Source of the DNA: Verrucomicrobiia bacterium | GTDB taxonomy: Bacteria; Verrucomicrobiota; Verrucomicrobiia; Verrucomicrobiales; DEV007 | Reading direction: 5' to 3' | NCBI GenBank assembly: GCA_030427505.1 | Contig: JAUICH010000009.1 | Span: 1-64,000 of the forward strand | Length of the DNA stretch: 64,000 nt | In this document: positions 45,066-53,192 of the stretch, piece after piece | Position numbering within the stretch: position 1 is the first letter of the stretch | Layout: the number at the start of each line of letters is the position of its first letter | The notes under the pieces: generated by a model | Told to the model about the DNA's origin: nothing | What the model saw: only the letters and a program-made list of their open reading frames with translations | Database searches by the model: none | Translations under genes and position numbers: made by a program

Positions 45066-46562
45066 ATGCCGGCCTCCCTGATCGCTTTCCCACGGCGGCG
45101 GCTTCTGTCGCTTAGTCTTTTTCTGTTCCTGCTCGTAGCTTCTCTTCCGGTACGGGGCCAGGATTCGGAGTTCCGTACCTTTACCAATAGCCAAGGCAAG
45201 ACCATAGAGGCTCGGATTCTAAGGGTCGACGGCGGACAGGTGTCCATTTCCGTCCGGGATGGAACCGCCTACACCATCCCGCTTGTGTCACTTTCCTACG
45301 AAGATCAGGCTTATATTGCCAAGTGGCAGACCTCTCAGACGCTGGACGGCGTCATGCCCTCCAGCGGCCAAAGCGGCACGGACGCCTCCACCTCCGCTTC
45401 GAGAGTCAATGAATTGCTGGATATCCCTTTGTTTGGCAACGGCTCGTTGTGGGAAGAAGATTGCGTGGTCGTGGCGACCCGCCTCCAATGGCGTGAGGAA
45501 TCGAAAACTGACTATGCATCCAGCTACCGCCTGTATCCGGGGTTCGGGTCAAGCGTCGCGGAAGCGTTTCCCTATTCCGTGGCGCTCTTTGGAGAAGGCG
45601 GCAAGCCCGTCCGCGTATCCATTGTGTTCGCCAATAAACGGGACTTCTATTTCAGAGCCGCCGGAGGCATCCGGGAGGCGGAAACTTCCGATCTTAAATT
45701 TCCGGGCGACCTGGATGCCCTGAACAAGCAGATCGATTCGGATTGGTACGCCGTCTCGAAGGTTCTCACCATTGCCTTCGGGGAACCCTCCAACGAGCGG
45801 GCTCAGCGGGGAGACTCACGGCTTTCCATTGAAACCTGGAAATGGAACGGACATGCGTTTCACCTGACTAAGGCCCAGGACAACTACCTGAGCCTGTCCA
45901 TCGAACCTGTCACTGAAGCTAAGCCCATGCTGGCCAGCGATTTTCGCGACTGGCTGCGCGGTAATGTCGAAAAGCGGGATAACGGAGACGTAATCATTCA
46001 GAACGTCCCCGCGTCTTACATCGGCCCCAGAAATTTTCATGACCCAGCGGCGGCGGAGCGCTGCCTGCGCTACATGGGCATGCCGGCCGATCTCTATCTT
46101 CTGGCCATGAAGGGAAACGACGAGTCCAACGGCAACTCCGGCCTGGACGATCTCTTCGCGGAACTGTCCGGCGACCTGAAGCAGTGGGACCGGAAATTTG
46201 AAACCTGGTCCGGGGAACTGAAGCTGCGCGACCTCGCAAAATACCTCGACAACGGCATTCCCATTATCTGGTCCGTCGCCACTCCGGAGCTGTTCGACAA
46301 GACCATCAAGGAGCGGCTCGAAGAAAGGCGCGCCGTCACCGACTGGGACGGATGGAAAGAGAAGATGAAAGAGATGGGAAAGTCTGAAGAACTGAAGACG
46401 AACTACTTAAGGGGTCACAAGGCCGTTATCTACGGGTACAACCCTGACTCCGAAGAAATCGTTTTCTCCATCAACTGGGGTAAGGGCCACGAAGAGTTCT
46501 GGCTCACCGCCGGCGAAGCGAACTGCGCTTCCTTTGGCCGCTTCTGGGTAATTGATTTGTGA
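45066..46562 (+). CDS. Secreted SHD1-domain protein with C39-like peptidase fold lacking the usual cysteine
   Basis: The 498-residue protein has a signal peptide ending near VRGQD (residue 33). An SHD1-type domain follows (about 38-85, FRTFTNSQGKTIEARIL to DQAYIAKW), common in Planctomycetes and Verrucomicrobia proteins. The C-terminal third resembles C39/papain-like peptidases: AAERCLRYMG matches the helix that follows the catalytic cysteine, and GHKAVIYGYN and FSINWG match the His and Asn/Asp regions. The catalytic cysteine position itself reads RNFHDP, so the enzyme is probably inactive. Whether it binds peptides or glycans is unknown. Confidence 0.7.
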   Translation: MPASLIAFPRRRLLSLSLFLFLLVASLPVRGQDSEFRTFTNSQGKTIEARILRVDGGQVSISVRDGTAYTIPLVSLSYEDQAYIAKWQTSQTLDGVMPSSGQSGTDASTSASRVNELLDIPLFGNGSLWEEDCVVVATRLQWREESKTDYASSYRLYPGFGSSVAEAFPYSVALFGEGGKPVRVSIVFANKRDFYFRAAGGIREAETSDLKFPGDLDALNKQIDSDWYAVSKVLTIAFGEPSNERAQRGDSRLSIETWKWNGHAFHLTKAQDNYLSLSIEPVTEAKPMLASDFRDWLRGNVEKRDNGDVIIQNVPASYIGPRNFHDPAAAERCLRYMGMPADLYLLAMKGNDESNGNSGLDDLFAELSGDLKQWDRKFETWSGELKLRDLAKYLDNGIPIIWSVATPELFDKTIKERLEERRAVTDWDGWKEKMKEMGKSEELKTNYLRGHKAVIYGYNPDSEEIVFSINWGKGHEEFWLTAGEANCASFGRFWVIDL

Positions 46563-46617
46563 CGCCACGCGCCATGGGCGATGTTGGAGGCGAGGCGGCG
46601 AATCGCCGGACAACGCC

Positions 46618-47058
46618 ATGATCATTTCCCTGGGTACCGATCACGCGGGCTACGGCCTGAAAGAACATCTCAAGTCTTACCTGGCCGCGCAAGGCCTGGA
46701 GATCCTGGACTGCGGGGCGGACTCCCCGGAATCTTCCGACTACCCGGATTATGTCATTCCCGCTGCCGAAGCCGTCGCCTCCGGCAGAGCGGATCTGGGG
46801 ATTGTCTTCGGCGGCAGCGGCAATGGCGAGGCCATCGCCGCGAACAAGGTCAAAGGCATCCGTTGCGCCCTGTGCTGGAATGTGGACAGCGCCCACCTGG
46901 CCCGCCAGCACAACAACGCGAACGTCATCGCGCTGGGCGGCCGCTTCATCGCCCCGGAACTGGGCGAGCAGATCGTGGATGCCTGGCTCGCGGCCACCTT
47001 CGAAGGGGGACGGCACGAGCGGCGGATCGGAAAGATTGCCGATTACGAGAATCGATAG
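46618..47058 (+). CDS. rpiB: Ribose-5-phosphate isomerase B
   Basis: The 146-residue protein interconverts ribose 5-phosphate and ribulose 5-phosphate in the pentose phosphate pathway. ATG 46618 is chosen because the family begins with the Rossmann strand IISLGTDHAGYGLKEH. The active-site loop reads GGSGNGEAIAANKVKG, in which the catalytic Cys of E. coli RpiB is replaced, as in the Mycobacterium tuberculosis enzyme, where the Glu of NGE serves as base. The gene ends 22 bases from a convergent M28-like gene. Confidence 0.93.
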   Translation: MIISLGTDHAGYGLKEHLKSYLAAQGLEILDCGADSPESSDYPDYVIPAAEAVASGRADLGIVFGGSGNGEAIAANKVKGIRCALCWNVDSAHLARQHNNANVIALGGRFIAPELGEQIVDAWLAATFEGGRHERRIGKIADYENR

Positions 47059-47080
47059 CCAGCCGAACGGTTCTACAGCT

Positions 47081-48013
47081 TCATTCCGCGTCGCTGAGAG
47101 ACTTCACAAATCCCGCCAGGGCTTCGGTCACCTGGTAAAGTTGTCCCAGCGTCATGCCGGCCGGGACAGTTTCGTCGCCCTCCGCGCCGGAGGCCACTTC
47201 CATCCAGAGCACCGGTGTCCCGGTGGGAATGGGAGGCACCGGCTGATCCTCCAACGAAAGACTCCTGCCAAAGCCGAGGGTCTGTTTCTCCAGCCGCTTG
47301 GCCAGGGCTTCGCCCTTGCCCTTGGTGAACTGGAGCTTCAACGGAACCGGGGTTCCTGGATCGTCCTCAGCACCCGGGATAGCTGACGTTCCCAAATTGA
47401 AGTAGATCACTACCGAGGCGCCGCCTTGGATGGCATCTCCCAGCCCCGGCCAGTCTTGCGCGTTTTCGATACCGGACAGGGGCCGCGGAACGGCCACGAA
47501 GCGGATGGCGGATTCCGGTTCCGTCCCGGCAAAGCGGGCCGCCAGACTGAGCAAGGCGGACGCGGAGGGCGTTCCGTCCCCAGTGGCGGCACTCTCTCCC
47601 GCGCCGTATGGCGCCATCACGACCACCGTGGATTCGGACCGGCCCGGAACGGTCATCCACACATTTCTAAGCTCGCGCCCCTCACGGACGAACGCTCCGC
47701 GTTGAACGGGATAACCCAGGTTATTCGGCCCCAGGGTGGACTCCAGGTAGGCCGCGGCCATCTTCAGGTTCTCGGGTTCCTCCAGGCTCCGGGGTCCAAT
47801 GACCTCCGTGAAGGCGGAGACATGCTTCGCCAGTTCTTCCTGGCTCACGGGCCGTTGCGCGCGGGACTGAAGCTCCGTGGTGTGCTGGCGAATCTCCCGC
47901 TCTTTGAGCATAGGCCTGATGAAATGGGTAAAGGTCACCGTTCCCGCGCCGAAAATCAGAATGCCCACGGGCAAGCCCACCAGGCAGAAGCGTATGATCT
48001 TTCCTTGATCCAT
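47081..48013 (-). CDS. Membrane-anchored M28-like protein, probably without peptidase activity
   Basis: The 310-residue protein has one membrane segment at about 8-32 and a fold resembling M28 aminopeptidases: STVVVMAPYGAGESAATGDGTPSA aligns with the metal-binding entry of the family, where active enzymes have AHYDS and an Asp after GADDN. Here the metal-binding His and Asp are replaced (APYG, TGDG). A second family block, RFVAVPRPLSG, also lacks its Glu pair. Such proteins resemble GPI-transamidase GPAA1-type inactive members. It precedes lpxB on the other side of a 38-base gap in the same direction as the lpx genes. Confidence 0.6.
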   Translation of the reverse strand: MDQGKIIRFCLVGLPVGILIFGAGTVTFTHFIRPMLKEREIRQHTTELQSRAQRPVSQEELAKHVSAFTEVIGPRSLEEPENLKMAAAYLESTLGPNNLGYPVQRGAFVREGRELRNVWMTVPGRSESTVVVMAPYGAGESAATGDGTPSASALLSLAARFAGTEPESAIRFVAVPRPLSGIENAQDWPGLGDAIQGGASVVIYFNLGTSAIPGAEDDPGTPVPLKLQFTKGKGEALAKRLEKQTLGFGRSLSLEDQPVPPIPTGTPVLWMEVASGAEGDETVPAGMTLGQLYQVTEALAGFVKSLSDAE

Positions 48014-48051
48014 TTGGGAAAAGAACGTCGGGGTGAATTCTCAGAGACGCA

Positions 48052-49215
48052 TCAGGTTAGCAAAGGATCGCTTTCCTGCTTACGTTCTTCGTCAGGAAAA
48101 CCCAAGGTTTCCAGCACCGCCGCGGCCGCATTCCGGTGGGAACCGCCTTCGCCCAGGGTCGCCACGGTGTCCGCCAGTTCGGCCTGGAGCCGCTCCCGCT
48201 CCGACTTGAAGTTCAGCAGTTCGTTCAGTTCGCTGGCAATGTTGTCCGCCGTAACCTTTCCTTGCAGAAGCTCCTTCACCACTTCCCGCCCGGCCAGGAT
48301 GTTGACGATGCCGAGGAAGTCCACTTCCACCACCATTTTCCCAACCACGTAGGTAAGCCAGGAAACCTTGTAGACCAGGCAGTAGGGCAACCCGAAATAC
48401 GCCGCCTGAAGCGTGGCGGTCCCGGAAGCCACCACGCCCACCTGAGCGCGTTGCATGATCTCGTGGATGCTCATGCTGTTGACCTCCAGTTCCCTCAGCC
48501 GGGCTTCATCCGCGATCTCCCGCAGGCGTTTGGCGAGCCGTTCGTTCACGGCGGCCGTGACGAAACGCAGTTCCGGGTTTTCGTGACCCATTTTCTTGGC
48601 CGCCCCCACCATGGCGGGAAACAGGGCTTCCACTTCCCGCTCCCGGCTGCCGGGCAGGAGGGCCACCAGATTCGGGTCTCGCTCGCACCCGATCTTCTTC
48701 TGAGCCAGTTCATCCACAAAGGGGTGCCCCGCGAAAACAGTCTTCAGCCCGGACCCCTCGTAGAGCGGTTTCTCGAACGGGAAGAGACAGATCATCAGGT
48801 CCAGGAGCTTCGCCATCACGGGAATGCGGCCCTTCTTCCACGCCCAGACCTGGGGACTGATGTAGTAGATGATCTTCTTTGTATAGCCTCCGTCCCGCAG
48901 GCGCTTGGCCAGCCGGAGATTGAAGCCCGGGTAGTCGATCAGAATCACCGCGTCCGGTGAGTTGCTCAAAATGGCGGACACCGTTTCCTCCATTTTGCGG
49001 CGGAAATAGGGGTAGTTTTTCAACACCTCCCACAGGCCCAGCACGGCCGCGTCATCCAGCCAGTCTTCGATGGCGCCGCTGACGGACTTCATCTGGCCGC
49101 CCCCCAGGCCGGAAAGATCCAGCTCGCCGGGCCGGGCTTCCTGAAGACATTCCATCAGCCGGGCCCCGTGGGTGTCCCCGCTCACTTCGCCCGCGACCAG
49201 GAATAGCCGTTTCAT
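48052..49215 (-). CDS. lpxB: Lipid-A-disaccharide synthase
   Basis: The 387-residue glycosyltransferase (GT19) joins UDP-2,3-diacylglucosamine and 2,3-diacylglucosamine 1-phosphate to make the lipid A disaccharide at the inner membrane. The start KRLFLVAGEVSGDTHGARLM, the middle DYPGFNLRLAKRL with YYISPQVWAWKKGR, and VASGTATLQAAYFGLP near 285 are all family hallmarks. Length is normal. The ATG overlaps the upstream Gfo/Idh stop as ATGA, and that gene in turn overlaps lpxI, so the three are translated as one unit. Confidence 0.95.
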   Translation of the reverse strand: MKRLFLVAGEVSGDTHGARLMECLQEARPGELDLSGLGGGQMKSVSGAIEDWLDDAAVLGLWEVLKNYPYFRRKMEETVSAILSNSPDAVILIDYPGFNLRLAKRLRDGGYTKKIIYYISPQVWAWKKGRIPVMAKLLDLMICLFPFEKPLYEGSGLKTVFAGHPFVDELAQKKIGCERDPNLVALLPGSREREVEALFPAMVGAAKKMGHENPELRFVTAAVNERLAKRLREIADEARLRELEVNSMSIHEIMQRAQVGVVASGTATLQAAYFGLPYCLVYKVSWLTYVVGKMVVEVDFLGIVNILAGREVVKELLQGKVTADNIASELNELLNFKSERERLQAELADTVATLGEGGSHRNAAAAVLETLGFPDEERKQESDPLLT

Positions 49216-50141
49216 GCCAGCTGATTGTTCTGCTCGATGAGGCGGGTTACCTCAATGGCCACGTTTAAGGCTGCCGCCGCTTCCTGGCCGCCCACCTTGG
49301 GTTGCAGCCCTTCCGCGGCGCACTTCACGAAAGCCGCCAGCTCCAGCTTGAGCGGTTCGTCCTTTTCCGCCCGGACTTCTTCGCGGACAATCTGCATGCC
49401 GTCTTTCCGGTAAATCCACCCGGCCTGCTCCTGGTAGTCGAGCGACAGGTAGGAATCTTCCTGAAACACGCGGATCTTCCGCATCTTTTCCGGGGAAATC
49501 CGGCTGGCCGTGACGTTGGCCACGCAGCCGTTCTCAAAACGAATCCGCGCGTTCGCAATGTCTTCCCGGCGGGTTAAGACCGGCACCCCCACGGCATCGA
49601 TGCTCTGGATAGGCGAATCCACCAGATGAAGGATGATCTCCAGGTCATGGATCATCACATCCAGCACGACACCGATGTCGATGCTGCGGTTTGGAAACGG
49701 GGAAAGCCGGTGAGCCTCGATGAATTTCGGGCGGGTCATGTGCTCTTCGAGCTGTGCCATAACCGGGTTGAACCGCTCGATGTGGCCCACCTGCAGCACG
49801 CAGTTCTTCGCCTTGGCCAGTTCGACTAATTGCTTCGCGTCTTCCGGCGTATTCGCGATGGGCTTTTCGATCAACACATGCTTGCCTGCTTCAAGCAACA
49901 GCGAACCCACCGCCAGGTGCGTATTGGTGGGCGTGGCGACCGAGGCCGCGTCCACCAGGGAAACGAATTCCTCCAGCGTGGCCACGGCTTTGGTGCCGTA
50001 AGTCTCCGCCAGTTCCTGAGCGCGCGCCTGGTCGGTATCGTAGATCGCCGCCAGTTCGGCGTGCTCCAGTTCCGCGTAAATGCGGGCGTGATTTTTCCCT
50101 ATGGCGCCTACGCCCACTACCCCTGTCTTTACTCGGCTCAT
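49212..50141 (-). CDS. Gfo/Idh/MocA family oxidoreductase in the lpx operon
   Basis: The 309-residue protein has an N-terminal Rossmann fold (VGVGAIGKNHARIY, residues 9-22) with the family EKP motif at about 93-95 and a C-terminal sugar-binding domain with DVMIHDLEIILHLV (His167 is the likely catalytic residue). These enzymes oxidise or reduce sugars with NAD(P). Sitting between lpxI and lpxB with 4-base overlaps on both sides, it very likely acts on a nucleotide sugar of lipid A. GnnA, which oxidises UDP-GlcNAc for 3-amino lipid A, belongs to this family; the GnnB aminotransferase is not in the window. Confidence 0.85.
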   Translation of the reverse strand: MSRVKTGVVGVGAIGKNHARIYAELEHAELAAIYDTDQARAQELAETYGTKAVATLEEFVSLVDAASVATPTNTHLAVGSLLLEAGKHVLIEKPIANTPEDAKQLVELAKAKNCVLQVGHIERFNPVMAQLEEHMTRPKFIEAHRLSPFPNRSIDIGVVLDVMIHDLEIILHLVDSPIQSIDAVGVPVLTRREDIANARIRFENGCVANVTASRISPEKMRKIRVFQEDSYLSLDYQEQAGWIYRKDGMQIVREEVRAEKDEPLKLELAAFVKCAAEGLQPKVGGQEAAAALNVAIEVTRLIEQNNQLA

Positions 50142-51001
50142 GATGGTTCTGTTAGGGCCGCCCCGTCCGTTTCCCAGGCATAGAGGCTGACTTTCTTTTC
50201 ATTGCAAAGGCGTTCGATCTCTTCCTTACCCAGCAGCAGCGTGGACTTGGCTTCCACCACGATGGCCGCCACGCCGGCTTCCGCCGCGGTTTCGATGGTC
50301 TGCGGTCCCACCACTGGCACGTCAAAGCGCAGGTCCTGATTGGGCTTGGAGACTTTCACCATCATGGCTTTGCCCCGGCCCAGTGTTCCGCCTCGTTTCA
50401 GGGCTTCATTGGTGCCTTCAAAAGCTTCCACCGCCAGCACGGTGCCATTCTTCACCACCACGGTCTGCCCGATGTCCAGGCGGCTGACTTCTTTGGCAAT
50501 GCGGAAGCCATAGGCCGCGTCTTCCAGTTCCTTTTCGCCCAGTTTCGGACCGAAAACGGGGCCCGCTCCCGGCAGGAGATCATCCAGAAAGGTGGTCGCG
50601 GGAATCAGTTCGATGCCTTCCTTGGCCAACTCCTTCCCAATGGCGCCAAAGATGGACTCGGCGTTCTTCTCTTTCAGAGAGGCCAGCATCTTCAGCGTCC
50701 GCACGTCCGGGCGCAGGTCGAAGAGGTTTTTCGGCGCGATCTGTCCCACCATGACGGCCCGGGAGATCCCCTGCCCTTTGAAGAAGCGGATCATCTTGCC
50801 CAACTGCCCCACCCGCATCCATTCCAGGGCATCCACCAGCTTCTCCAGTACGGGATCGGTCTCGTCCTGAAAGGCGGCAGCCGCCAGCTTGGCGACCCCG
50901 GCCTTGCGCGCGGCCTGGGCGAAGGTGGCCGGATAGAGTCCGTTCCCGGCAATCAAGCCGACCGCATCTAAGGATTCCAATTGAGGTCCGTTTGCTTCCA
51001 C
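50138..51001 (-). CDS. lpxI: UDP-2,3-diacylglucosamine pyrophosphatase LpxI (DUF1009)
   Basis: The 287-residue protein starts at GTG 51001. It hydrolyses UDP-2,3-diacylglucosamine to lipid X and UMP, replacing LpxH in bacteria such as Caulobacter. Seen hallmarks are VGLIAGNGLYPATFA at the N-terminus, RAVMVGQIAPKNLFDLRPD, and a C-terminal domain with DIGQTVVVKNGTVLAVEAFEGT and DLRFDVPVVGPQTIE. It is the first gene of the lpxI-Gfo/Idh-lpxB unit and is divergent from the photolyase gene, with 159 bases between. Confidence 0.93.
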   Translation of the reverse strand: MEANGPQLESLDAVGLIAGNGLYPATFAQAARKAGVAKLAAAAFQDETDPVLEKLVDALEWMRVGQLGKMIRFFKGQGISRAVMVGQIAPKNLFDLRPDVRTLKMLASLKEKNAESIFGAIGKELAKEGIELIPATTFLDDLLPGAGPVFGPKLGEKELEDAAYGFRIAKEVSRLDIGQTVVVKNGTVLAVEAFEGTNEALKRGGTLGRGKAMMVKVSKPNQDLRFDVPVVGPQTIETAAEAGVAAIVVEAKSTLLLGKEEIERLCNEKKVSLYAWETDGAALTEPS

Positions 51002-51160
51002 GATTCAGGTTTCTGGGGAGTCGAGAGTCAGGAGCCGGTATCCAAGCCGAAAACCCGCCCCGGCTCAAGGGGAGAACGTCTCGGAGCTTCTCCCCCATCG
51101 GAATGTTGAACCAGCCCTACCGGCTCCACCGTATAGTGCGAGAACTTTTTTTGCGCCAGT

Positions 51161-52579
51161 ATGTCCGAACCCACCTTTCACACCGCGATTCACTGGTTTC
51201 GCCGCGATCTGCGCATTTCGGACAATCTGGCCCTGCGTCACGCCTCGGAGTCCGCGAAACACGTCGTGCCGGTCTACATTCTCAGCGACTGGACGGGGCA
51301 ACACGCCTGGACCGGCCCAAAGCGGCAGCATTTTCTCCGCGGCTGCCTGGAGTCTCTGGCGAGAAACCTGGAAACCGTCGAAGGCGCGCTCCTCATTCGC
51401 CAAGGGGACGCCTGCGCGGAACTCAAGAAGCTGATCCAGGAGACCAAAGCGGACGCGCTCTTCTTCAATCGCGATCCCGATCCCTTTGGCCGCGCCATGG
51501 AAAGCCGGGTCGCGGAGATGTGCCAGTCCCTCGGGGTCGAGGTCCACGCGCACAAAGACGTGGTCCTCCACGAACCGGACGAAGTCCTCACTGGGGACGG
51601 GAATCCCTACCGGGTTTACACCCCCTACAGCAAGGCCTGGTTCGACCGGGCCAAACCGGAGCCCGTTCCCAAAGCCAAGCCCCTCCGCACCCCGCCAAAG
51701 CTGAAAGGCCTGAAACTTCCCACCTGCGCCACCTGGAAACTGGAGACCCCGGATGGCGAGATCCTGGAAGCCGGCGAAAAAGCCGCCCGCCAGCGGCTGA
51801 AAAAAGCCCTGAGCGGTCCCCTGCTCCGCTACGAGGGGCACCGGGATTTCCCGTTTGAAGACGGCACCTCCCGCCTGGGGCCGGACCTGCGTTTTGGGAC
51901 GATCTCCGTGCGCGAGGTCTTCCACGGAGCCCGGCAAGCGGCGAAGGGCGCGGAAACGTCCTCGCAAGAGAAATCGCTGTTTACCTTTCAGAAGCAGTTG
52001 GCCTGGAGGGAGTTTTTCATGGCCATTCTCGGGCACTTCCCCCACGTCCTGGATGCCCCCTTCAACCCCGCTTATGAAGACGTTCCCTGGGACGAACCGG
52101 GAGACGCCTTCGAGAAGTGGAAAAATGGCGAAACCGGCTACCCCATCGTGGATGCCGGGATGCGGCAACTCAACGCCACCGGCTACATGCACAACCGGGT
52201 CCGGATGATCGTGGCCATGTTTCTCACCAAGGACCTCCACATCCACTGGAAAGAAGGGGAGCGCTACTTCATGCAGCAACTGGTGGATGGAGAGATCGCC
52301 AACAACAACGGCGGCTGGCAGTGGAGCGCCGGGACGGGCGCGGACGCGGCCCCCTATTTCCGCATCCAGAACCCCTGGACCCAGACGAAGCGTTTCGATC
52401 CGGACGGGAAATACATCAAGGCCTGGGTTCCCGAGCTGAAGGACGTGGAACCCGCCCGCTTTCAGGCCCCGCCGGAGGCGGGAAAACGCCTCGCCAAAGA
52501 CTATCCGCCGCCCATGGTGGACCATAAACAGGAGCGGGAGGAAACTCTGGGCCGCTTCAAGCAATACAAGAAGCCCTGA
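51161..52579 (+). CDS. phrB: Deoxyribodipyrimidine photolyase (cryptochrome/photolyase family)
   Basis: The 472-residue flavoenzyme repairs UV pyrimidine dimers with blue light. The N-terminal alpha/beta antenna domain starts HWFRRDLRISDNLALR; the C-terminal FAD domain has LAWREFFMAILGHF, GYPIVDAGMRQL, YMHNRVRMIVAMFL and NNNGGWQWSAGTG. Length is normal for class I CPD photolyases. The DNA-binding WMHNR motif reads YMHNR here, a conservative change. Another member of the family could repair 6-4 products, but these motifs fit CPD enzymes. An SRPBCC gene follows after 21 bases. Confidence 0.93.
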   Translation: MSEPTFHTAIHWFRRDLRISDNLALRHASESAKHVVPVYILSDWTGQHAWTGPKRQHFLRGCLESLARNLETVEGALLIRQGDACAELKKLIQETKADALFFNRDPDPFGRAMESRVAEMCQSLGVEVHAHKDVVLHEPDEVLTGDGNPYRVYTPYSKAWFDRAKPEPVPKAKPLRTPPKLKGLKLPTCATWKLETPDGEILEAGEKAARQRLKKALSGPLLRYEGHRDFPFEDGTSRLGPDLRFGTISVREVFHGARQAAKGAETSSQEKSLFTFQKQLAWREFFMAILGHFPHVLDAPFNPAYEDVPWDEPGDAFEKWKNGETGYPIVDAGMRQLNATGYMHNRVRMIVAMFLTKDLHIHWKEGERYFMQQLVDGEIANNNGGWQWSAGTGADAAPYFRIQNPWTQTKRFDPDGKYIKAWVPELKDVEPARFQAPPEAGKRLAKDYPPPMVDHKQEREETLGRFKQYKKP

Positions 52580-52600
52580 GATCGGCTCTCTCCGACCGCC

Positions 52601-53068
52601 ATGAAATTGCACATCCTGGAAGAACACCAGATCCTGCCCGCTCCCCCGGAGGAGGTGTGGAACTTTTTCGCCACCCCGGCCAACTTGAACGAGATCACCC
52701 CGCCGGATATGGGGTTCCGCCCCCTCTCTGGTGACGGCGAACCGATGTTCGCGGGGCAGATCATCACTTACAAAATAGCGGTTTTTCCGGGCATCTGGTG
52801 GTCGTGGGTCACGGAAATTTCCGCCGTGGAGCCGGGCCGGTATTTCATCGACGAACAGCGCTCCGGTCCCTACTGCTTCTGGCAGCACCTGCACCGCTTC
52901 GAGGCCACGCCGGAGGGCCACACCCGCATGTTGGACCGGGTGCATTACGCCCTGCCGTTCGGCATCCTGGGAGAAATCCCCCACCGCCTGTTCGTCCGGG
53001 AGAAGCTCCGCCACATCTTCGCCTTCCGCCGGAAAACGCTGGAAGAAACGTTTGGCGCGGCGGGATAA
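52601..53068 (+). CDS. SRPBCC (START-like) family protein
   Basis: The 155-residue protein has the SRPBCC/Bet v 1-like helix-grip pattern: a first strand LHILEEHQILPAPPEEVWNF, then WVTEISAVEPGRYFIDEQ, and a long C-terminal helix. It lies 21 bases after the photolyase gene and is probably co-transcribed; small SRPBCC genes next to photolyase genes recur in bacteria. Function is unknown, perhaps ligand binding. No signal peptide. Confidence 0.8.
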   Translation: MKLHILEEHQILPAPPEEVWNFFATPANLNEITPPDMGFRPLSGDGEPMFAGQIITYKIAVFPGIWWSWVTEISAVEPGRYFIDEQRSGPYCFWQHLHRFEATPEGHTRMLDRVHYALPFGILGEIPHRLFVREKLRHIFAFRRKTLEETFGAAG

Positions 53069-53192
53069 TTCGCTATGCGTGTCCGCGCGCCCCGGCGGAG
53101 CCAGACCTTTACGCTGAGGCACTTTCGTTAACAATCTTCCCCGGACCAAGAAAACAGTTTCAATTCCGGACCGGACTTCTAGACTAGAAAAA

